The translations under genes were made by a program, and so were the position numbers. From Allomuricauda sp. ARW1Y1 (GTDB lineage Bacteria; Bacteroidota; Bacteroidia; Flavobacteriales; Flavobacteriaceae), in contig NZ_JACBZU010000002.1 in NCBI RefSeq assembly GCF_013407935.1, positions 124,001 to 188,000 of the forward strand: a DNA stretch of 64,000 nucleotides, in the 5' to 3' direction. How positions within the stretch are numbered: the stretch's first letter is position 1; every line of letters begins with the position of its first letter. Shown here piece after piece: positions 58,741 through 64,000 of this stretch. The notes under the pieces were generated by a model. That model was not told where the DNA came from. It ran no database searches and saw only the letters and a program-made list of their open reading frames with translations.

Positions 58741-59067
58741 CTAGGAGTCTTTCTCTGTATTCCTGTGGTAGATTTTATCTTCCAACCACTCCTGTACCGC
58801 AAGGGCATGTGGTTTTGGTAGCTTTTCGTAGAACTTGGATACTTCGATTTGCTCCTTGTTCTCAAAAACCTCTTCCAAGCTATCGCTATAGGTAGCGAAC
58901 TCTTCCAACTTTTCCAACAACTCCTTTTTGATCTCGGAGTTGATTTGGATAGCTCTCTTGGCCGCTATGGAAATGGCTTCATAAATGTTTCCGGTCTTTT
59001 CGTCAAATTCGTTTCTGTTGAGCGTAACTGTGGATACCGGCGCCTTTGTGTTTTTCAAATCTTGCAT
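58741..59067 (-). CDS. rpoZ: RNA polymerase omega subunit (Bacteroidota type)
   Basis: The 108 residues hold the short omega core in the middle: RNEFDEKTGNIYEAISIAAK and RAIQINSEIKKELLEKLEEF, homologous to RpoZ/RPB6 conserved helices. The N- and C-termini are lineage-specific. The place between bamD and coaBC is also known for this gene in other Bacteroidota. Spacing is 22 bp from bamD and 3 bp to coaBC, so these genes are likely one transcript. Confidence 0.9.
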   Translation of the reverse strand: MQDLKNTKAPVSTVTLNRNEFDEKTGNIYEAISIAAKRAIQINSEIKKELLEKLEEFATYSDSLEEVFENKEQIEVSKFYEKLPKPHALAVQEWLEDKIYHRNTEKDS

Positions 59068-59089
59068 GTGCAGTGGTTTAAAAACTTTT

Positions 59090-59911
59090 TTATTTGGATA
59101 AAGAAGTTGTATATGCGCTCAATTCCTGCTGAATGGTCTCGGCAAGTTTGTCTGCTTCTTGCTTGAACTTCGTCTCAGGGAAATAACGCAATAAATTGTT
59201 ATACGAGTCAAGAGCTTCTTCCAATCGCTCTTTTTTCTTGTCTTCTGTACTGTTGACCGCCAATCGTGTGGTGGCTTCGATTCGGTAGTAAAGGGCTTCT
59301 TCCCTATATACCGAACCGGGGTTATCGGTAATGAAATTATCGAAGGCCGTAATGGCCGAAATCAAAACGGGCAGATTGAACTCTCCCAATTTGTTGAATT
59401 GCTTTGCAATTTCAATTTCTTTCTTTTCCTTTTTCGTGGTAAGCTCCCGCGCCATCGCATTGGCCTCTTCAAAATATTCGGATTCTGAATAGTTGTTGAT
59501 AAAGGTCTGAAGCTTTAACAGTGCCTTGTCGGTTTCCGTTTGGTCCAACGAATATCTAGGTGAAAGATGATAATAGCTTTTGGCACCCAAAAAACTGGCT
59601 TCCTGAATTTTATCGCTCCTTGGATAGGATTTTACAAATCGCTCGAACTGGTAGCCCGACAAATAGTAATCTCCATTTTTGAAGTAACTGTCCGCAAAAA
59701 AGAACATCACCCTTTCTCCTTGGGGCTTTCCTATATAGCTGGGCGCTATTTGCTCAAAGAGTCGAACCGCTCTTTTGTAATCCCCTTCGTTGTACAACTT
59801 CTCGGCCATATCATATTTGGCCTTTACGTCGGTCTCCTTCAGCACCTTTTGGTACTCGCTACAGGAAACGAACAGCGCTAACGCACAACAAACTAGGAGT
59901 ATGGACCTCAT
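59090..59911 (-). CDS. bamD: Outer-membrane assembly lipoprotein BamD
   Basis: A lipoprotein of the beta-barrel assembly machine. The start MRSILLVCCALALFVSC gives lipobox FVSC and 273 residues; an ATG four codons upstream (59923) is the alternative. TPR helices follow: KYDMAEKLYNEGDYKRAVRL, RVMFFFADSYFKNGDYYLSG and TYNSEYFEEANAMA-like ESEYFEEANAMARELTTKK. The C-terminal part RLEEALDSYNNLLRYFPETK fits the family. A TAATTTTG box (59928-59935) suggests a very short leader. Confidence 0.93.
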   Translation of the reverse strand: MRSILLVCCALALFVSCSEYQKVLKETDVKAKYDMAEKLYNEGDYKRAVRLFEQIAPSYIGKPQGERVMFFFADSYFKNGDYYLSGYQFERFVKSYPRSDKIQEASFLGAKSYYHLSPRYSLDQTETDKALLKLQTFINNYSESEYFEEANAMARELTTKKEKKEIEIAKQFNKLGEFNLPVLISAITAFDNFITDNPGSVYREEALYYRIEATTRLAVNSTEDKKKERLEEALDSYNNLLRYFPETKFKQEADKLAETIQQELSAYTTSLSK

Positions 59912-59927
59912 TTTCAAAAACATTTTG

Positions 59928-59935
59928 CAAAATTA
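59928..59935 (-). promoter_or_regulatory. -7 box just upstream of bamD
   Basis: Read on the minus strand this is TAATTTTG, a full TAnnTTTG match. It ends four bases before the ATG at 59923 and 16 bases before the ATG at 59911, so the message starts at or close to the coding region. Confidence 0.45.
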
Positions 59936-60031
59936 GTGATATTGAATGGATATAAAAAAAGAATTTTCGCCACTCAACTGTAACGGGTACAAGGGCCAAT
60001 CCCCAAGAATTTGGGCAAGATTTAACGATTT

Positions 60032-60922
60032 TTACACTTGAGCCTTGTCCAAGGACTTCAACCAAACACTGATTTTTTCCTTTAAGGTGGGGCTAGCTTC
60101 CACCAAAGGTAAGCGAACTGCGGCTGTGGACACACCCAAACTTTCAAAAATACTTTTGATTCCCGCTGGGTTGCCCTCTTCAAAAATGAGCTGCATCAAA
60201 GAGGAAAGTTTGTGGTGAATGGCGTAGGCTTCTTTCACCTGACCTTCCAATCCCAAACGGATCATATCGGAAAAGAGTCCGGGCAATCCCTGTCCCAAAA
60301 CGGAAATTACCCCTGCCCCACCGGCCAATACGGTAGGCAATGCCGTGGCATCATCCCCGGAAATGACCATAAATTCCTCTGGTTTGTTTTTGATGATATT
60401 GTCTATTTGTACCATATCCCCGCAAGCTTCCTTGATCCCTACAATTTTTGAAAACTCGTAGGCCAGTCGCAATGTGGTTTCGGGCAACATATTGCTGCCT
60501 GTTCGGGAAGGAACATTGTACAGGATAATGGGAAGTGGCGAAGCTTCCGCCACCACCTTAAAATGCTGGTAAATACCTTCCTGCGTTGGTTTGTTATAAT
60601 AGGGCGAAACGGAAAGAATGGCGTCGAAATCGGAAAGGTCCAGGGTTTGTAGTTCGTGAGCCACGGCCATGGTGTTGTTGCCACCAACGCCGAGCACCAA
60701 GGGTAGTCTGCCCGCATTCGTCCTCACGACCACGTCCACCACCAATTGTTTTTCCGCCTGGGAGAGTGTTGCGGATTCTGCAGTGGTGCCCAACACCACC
60801 AAATAATCCACTCCACCTTGGATATTGTGCTCCACTACACGTTCCAATGCCTGCACATCAACCGATAAATCAGCTTTAAAAGGAGTTACCAAAGCTACTC
60901 CTGTTCCGATCAATTGTTCCAT
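60032..60922 (-). CDS. dapA: 4-hydroxy-tetrahydrodipicolinate synthase
   Basis: First committed step of lysine and diaminopimelate synthesis. From the ATG at 60922 ([15 protein letters not shown]) it has 296 residues; a TTG one codon upstream is possible. Motifs are [15 protein letters not shown] (dihydroxy-binding threonines), [27 protein letters not shown] with the active tyrosine, and the Schiff-base lysine in [12 protein letters not shown] near 163. It is 4 bp from the end of the upstream DUF6913-like gene. Confidence 0.96.
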   Translation of the reverse strand: MEQLIGTGVALVTPFKADLSVDVQALERVVEHNIQGGVDYLVVLGTTAESATLSQAEKQLVVDVVVRTNAGRLPLVLGVGGNNTMAVAHELQTLDLSDFDAILSVSPYYNKPTQEGIYQHFKVVAEASPLPIILYNVPSRTGSNMLPETTLRLAYEFSKIVGIKEACGDMVQIDNIIKNKPEEFMVISGDDATALPTVLAGGAGVISVLGQGLPGLFSDMIRLGLEGQVKEAYAIHHKLSSLMQLIFEEGNPAGIKSIFESLGVSTAAVRLPLVEASPTLKEKISVWLKSLDKAQV

Positions 60923-60926
60923 CAAC

Positions 60927-61460
60927 TCAAATTTCGTTTAAGATCTTTAAATATTTTTTCAGCTCTCCCTTAAAGAGTTTAAAATCGTTCAAGGGGGTAT
61001 TTAAGATCAAATCGTTCACCTTGGGGTCTTGGGCACCCAGTCCAACCTTCAAACGGGCGGGGGTTTTTACCGATAATAGCTTCATCATCAAATTATCCGC
61101 TTCATAATAATTGATCAACATATCGTATTCCCTTCCCAAAAACTCAAGAACGTAACCATTGGCTATTTCACCTTTCCAACCGAGGTCTTTGTCCGAGTAC
61201 ATCTGAATGGCGTAAGGGGAGTTTTTGTCGTATTCCCGCTTATATCCAATAATCTTTATGGCATTGGGCCTCAATTTAAACTCGTCAATCAGTTCGTAAA
61301 AGGTCTCGGCTTTGGGGAAATTATCAACATCCACGATACAGCCAACACTGGTAATCCCTTTCTCCCTGGTTACGGACTGTGGAGGTTTTTCCATTTCCTC
61401 CTTTAAATATTTTAGCCCCGATTTAACCTTAAATTTGTCTTGGAGTCCTTTCAAAAACAT
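60927..61460 (-). CDS. Conserved hypothetical protein (DUF6913-like)
   Basis: The 177 residues have no signal or membrane segment. Segments such as [35 protein letters not shown] and [19 protein letters not shown] match a family I recall as DUF6913, common in Bacteroidota next to 5'-nucleotidase genes, as it is here. Its function is unknown. It is followed by dapA after 4 bp, suggesting one transcript. A TACTTTTG box lies at 61478-61485 on the minus strand, 17 bp upstream. Confidence 0.78.
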   Translation of the reverse strand: MFLKGLQDKFKVKSGLKYLKEEMEKPPQSVTREKGITSVGCIVDVDNFPKAETFYELIDEFKLRPNAIKIIGYKREYDKNSPYAIQMYSDKDLGWKGEIANGYVLEFLGREYDMLINYYEADNLMMKLLSVKTPARLKVGLGAQDPKVNDLILNTPLNDFKLFKGELKKYLKILNEI

Positions 61461-61522
61461 ATTTTTGACACTTTTTACAAAAGTAATTAATCTACCAAGA
61501 CAACTTATACAAAGATACGCAC

Positions 61523-62290
61523 GTGAGTAATTTTAAATTGAAACAATTTGTTATATTCCTAACTTTTTGTTTTTTGATGGCCTGCAAGCACGAAACGGGC
61601 ACCCTTTCCGAAATTGAAGGCAAGCAAATCCCAATCGACACTACCCTTGCCATCACCGATTCCATTGCCAGCTATATAGCACCCTACAAAAATCGAATTG
61701 ACCAGGTTTTGGACAGCACCTTGGCCTATGCCCCAAAACCCTTATTGCTCAACGATGGAGAGCGCACCTCTTCTATGGGCAACTTGATGGCAGACATTGT
61801 TTTGGAACAGGCTGCGCCCATTTTCAATGCACGGTCCGGACAAACCTTGGACTTTGTGGTCCTGAACGCAGGCGGGGTTCGTTCCATTATTTCCGAAGGA
61901 AATGTGTCCGCCCGAAACGCCTACGAAGTGATGCCCTTTGAAAATTATATTGATGTGGTCGAGCTCAATGGGTCGGCGACACGGGAACTTATCAACTTTG
62001 TGGCGAAGGCTTCCCGGCGACATCCTGTGGCGGGGATTGAAATTGTAACCAATGCCGATGGCTCTTTGGAATCCGTGAACATCGGTGAACAACCTTTTGA
62101 CGAAGGACGGAATTACTACGTGGCCTCTACCGATTACTTGATCAATGGAGGGCCCAGCGTTGGTTTTTTCAATGAATTTGAATCCAGAACTCAAACCGAT
62201 TATTTGCTGCGCAACGCCATTATCGACTACTTGAAGAAAGTGGATACCTTGGAAGCCGTGGCCGATGACCGAATCAAACAACTGAAGTAG
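61523..62290 (+). CDS. 5'-nucleotidase C-terminal domain lipoprotein
   Basis: The start is GTG at 61523. KLKQFVIFLTFCFLMAC is a lipoprotein signal with lipobox LMAC. The rest is a lone 5'-nucleotidase C-terminal (substrate-binding) domain: SSMGNLMADIVLEQA, LDFVVLNAGGVRSII, EVMPFENYIDVVELNG and NYYVASTDYLINGGPSVGFF. In classic enzymes this domain is fused behind the metallophosphatase; here the metallophosphatase is encoded separately, one base downstream. The two probably form one surface nucleotidase. Confidence 0.92.
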   Translation: MSNFKLKQFVIFLTFCFLMACKHETGTLSEIEGKQIPIDTTLAITDSIASYIAPYKNRIDQVLDSTLAYAPKPLLLNDGERTSSMGNLMADIVLEQAAPIFNARSGQTLDFVVLNAGGVRSIISEGNVSARNAYEVMPFENYIDVVELNGSATRELINFVAKASRRHPVAGIEIVTNADGSLESVNIGEQPFDEGRNYYVASTDYLINGGPSVGFFNEFESRTQTDYLLRNAIIDYLKKVDTLEAVADDRIKQLK

Positions 62291-62291
62291 C

Positions 62292-63203
62292 ATGAAAAGA
62301 AGGGATTTTATCACTCATACCTCCGCAGCTTCTGCCCTCATCGGCTTGGGCGGACTTAGCTTGAACTCTTGCTCCTCTTTGGGCAGAAAGCAAATCACCA
62401 TTCTGCATACCAACGATGTGCACAGTCATATCGACGCCTTTCCTGCTACGCATTCGCGACACCCCAATATGGGCGGGGTTGCCCGAAGGGCTACTCTGGT
62501 GGAGCAGATTCGTAACGAAAACCCGAACACGCTACTTTTTGATGCCGGGGATATTTTTCAGGGTACGCCCTATTTCAATTTTTATGGCGGGGAGTTGGAA
62601 TTTACCTTGATGAGCAAACTAAAATACGACGCTGCTACCATTGGTAACCACGACTTTGACAACGGTATCGATGGACTCTTGGCGCAAATGCCACATGCCT
62701 CTTTTGAACTACTCTCTGCCAATTACGATTTTACCAATACCGTGATGGACGGCTACGTAAAGCCATACAAAATATATATGGTCGATGGAATTAAAATTGG
62801 GGTATACGGACTTGGTATTGAACTGGACGGACTGGTGACGAAAAAACTCTACAAAGAGACCCAGTACCTCAACCCCTATGAGATTGCCCTCGATATGGAG
62901 CGACAACTCAAAGAGGAGGAGCAATGTGATTTGATCGTTTGCCTTTCGCATTTGGGCTATGATTACAAAGAACCCAATAGGCCCTGCGATACCCGATTGG
63001 CACAACAGACTTACCATACCGACCTCATCATTGGCGGACACACCCATACCTTTTTGGACAAACCTGAAGTACGCATCAACCAAAATGGGAATTCAGTGCT
63101 AGTGAACCAAGTGGGTTGCTACGGCATCAACGTAGGCCGTATCGATTTCTTTTTTGATACGGATAAAAAAACCTCGGCGAAGGGTGTGAGTATTTCGGTT
63201 TAG
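62292..63203 (+). CDS. Tat-exported metallophosphatase, 5'-nucleotidase N-terminal domain
   Basis: The 303 residues begin KRRDFITHTSAASALIGLGG, a twin-arginine motif with hydrophobic stretch, and then SLNSC as possible lipobox. The calcineurin-like domain has ITILHTNDVHSHIDAF (metal ligands), FDAGDIFQGTPYFNFYGG, AATIGNHDFDNGIDGL, VCLSHLGYDYKE and IIGGHTHTFLDKPEV, so all metal motifs are present. It lacks the C-terminal domain, which the preceding gene supplies. The start codon follows that gene's stop by one base. Confidence 0.94.
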   Translation: MKRRDFITHTSAASALIGLGGLSLNSCSSLGRKQITILHTNDVHSHIDAFPATHSRHPNMGGVARRATLVEQIRNENPNTLLFDAGDIFQGTPYFNFYGGELEFTLMSKLKYDAATIGNHDFDNGIDGLLAQMPHASFELLSANYDFTNTVMDGYVKPYKIYMVDGIKIGVYGLGIELDGLVTKKLYKETQYLNPYEIALDMERQLKEEEQCDLIVCLSHLGYDYKEPNRPCDTRLAQQTYHTDLIIGGHTHTFLDKPEVRINQNGNSVLVNQVGCYGINVGRIDFFFDTDKKTSAKGVSISV

Positions 63204-63879
63204 GTTTCTTTGAAGTCCGAAGTCAGGCAGCAGTAGGCAGCGGTCGCTGAGCGACGGTCATTGAGCGTAGTCGAAATGAGTCGAAGGGGTAGTCGAGAAA
63301 TCTTTGTGGGAGTCAGAAGTCGGAAGTCCGAAGACAGGAGTTAAGATGTCATTTCGAAACGAAGTGAGAAATCTTTTGTGAGTCGGAAGTCAGTCAGCAG
63401 TCGGCAGTGGGCAATTGACACTAATTTCACGAATTAGCACGAATAGGGCTCTTTGTCAGTTCGAGTGTTTTTTGGCGGTTTTTATAAAAAAAGAGGCAAA
63501 AAATGTATCGAGAACCTAGTTCAGTGAGGAGCCAAGAACCAAGACTCAGGAGAAGAAAGACCATAGAAAATAGAGTTGGGGTGATGGGCAATGGGCAATC
63601 GACAATGGGCAGTTGACACTAATTTTTCGAATTGGCACGAATAGGATTCATTGTCATTTGAAATGACCTTTTGAAGTTATACCCTAAATCTTTAACCTTT
63701 AACCTTTAACCTTAAACCTTGAACTTGGAACCTTGAATTTGAACTTGAGTTTTTTCTACCAGATTTCTTAATCGTCACTTTGTTCCTTATGTCGAAATGA
63801 CCTTTTGAGGTTATGCCCTAAACCTTTAACCTTTAACCTTAAACCTTGAACTTGCAACTTGAATTTGAGTTTGAACCTC
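63204..63879. repeat. 676-bp repeat-rich intergenic tract with 7-bp periodicity
   Basis: No gene is seen. Runs of degenerate 7-mers lie at 63312-63339 (GTCAGAA, GTCGGAA, GTCCGAA), 63382-63416, 63585-63619 (TGGGCAA twice and variants), 63683-63738 (CTTTAAC three times, CTTAAAC, CTTGAAC) and 63817-63858. Two longer direct duplications occur: near 63412 and 63610 (TTGACACTAATTT, then CGAATT and GCACGAATAGG), and near 63658 and 63794 (GAAATGACCTTTTGA onward). GTCAnTTCGAG-type ends also occur. Confidence 0.8.
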
Positions 63880-64000
63880 CTAAAGATTAGCCTCCACCAA
63901 AACCTTCAGTTCTTCCTCCAAACTATAGTTTGGAAAAGGTTTCCCTGCTCTATCGTACCAATACCGGGCATTCCATTCGTCCCCTTCCTTTCGGTGCAAG
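63880..64000 (-). CDS. C-terminal end of a hypothetical protein (5' part outside window)
   Basis: On the minus strand an open frame enters at the window edge and ends at the stop codon 63880-63882, giving 39 visible residues. The sequence contains [20 protein letters not shown] and ends LKVLVEANL. The YWYxRAGKP pattern recalls short Bacteroidota proteins of unknown function, but too little is visible to name a family. Confidence 0.6.
   Translation of the reverse strand, partial: LHRKEGDEWNARYWYDRAGKPFPNYSLEEELKVLVEANL

Noticed and set aside
63683..63858. Heptamer arrays considered as a CRISPR array or telomere-like end
   Set aside because: There are no unique spacers between repeats and no cas genes; the arrays are short, degenerate and internal to the chromosome sequence.

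Overview
The window looks like chromosomal DNA of a marine-type Flavobacteriaceae (Bacteroidota), plausibly near Muricauda/Flagellimonas/Maribacter; the genus is inference. The grounds are: DnaK ending in EEVK; PorP/SprF-, PorD- (DUF4835) and YtxJ-type proteins; many Bacteroidota-type lipoproteins; promoters of the form TTG-N19-21-TAnnTTTG; weak ribosome binding sites; and GTG/TTG starts. Most of the window is ordinary housekeeping. No insertion sequence, prophage, CRISPR array, tRNA or rRNA was seen.

Layout. 0-4.2 kb: a 3'-truncated TonB-plug outer-membrane protein and dnaK, both on the minus strand. 4.4-16.5 kb: serine deaminase, panB, an RluA-type pseudouridine synthase, leuA-leuB, a TlpA-type lipoprotein, pheT and a fasciclin protein. 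16.6-24 kb: a small membrane protein, a YbiT-like ABC-F ATPase, a TlpA-like lipoprotein without CxxC, a small transaldolase, an SDR, the SRP RNA gene (ffs) with a near-perfect promoter, a glutamine cyclotransferase and a thioesterase. 24.2-28.4 kb: a signalling locus holding a LytTR regulator with a degenerate receiver, a 56-residue lipoprotein, a small membrane ORF, a TPR-lipoprotein histidine kinase and a NarL-type regulator. 28.5-38.8 kb: glyA, ytxJ, clpB, a TetR regulator, a PorP/SprF-SPOR protein and small lipoproteins. 38.9-49 kb: smpB, pcm, a Gfo/Idh oxidoreductase, a hydroxyacyl-CoA dehydrogenase, DUF1015, YggS, an exonuclease/GIY-YIG fusion, a voltage-gated-type ion channel, miaA, gluconokinase and a gluconate permease. 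49-54 kb (minus): a two-component pair, coaE, a YbbR protein and a glycosyltransferase. 54-61.5 kb (minus): fabI, recN, PorD-like, coaBC, rpoZ, bamD, dapA and a DUF6913-like gene. 61.5-63.2 kb: a split 5'-nucleotidase (C-terminal domain gene, then Tat-lipoprotein metallophosphatase gene). 63.2-63.9 kb: a repeat-rich tract, then the C-terminal end of a minus-strand gene.

The best candidates for something undescribed are the 24.2-28.4 kb locus, where a phase-locked direct repeat and inverted repeats precede a tiny lipoprotein gene, and the repeats. A GTCAnTTCGAG-ended palindromic family recurs in several intergenic gaps. A separate 24-bp repeat sits at the 3' end of dnaK, flanked by a 23-bp duplication of the last dnaK codons. 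A tract near 63.2-63.9 kb is built from degenerate 7-bp units.
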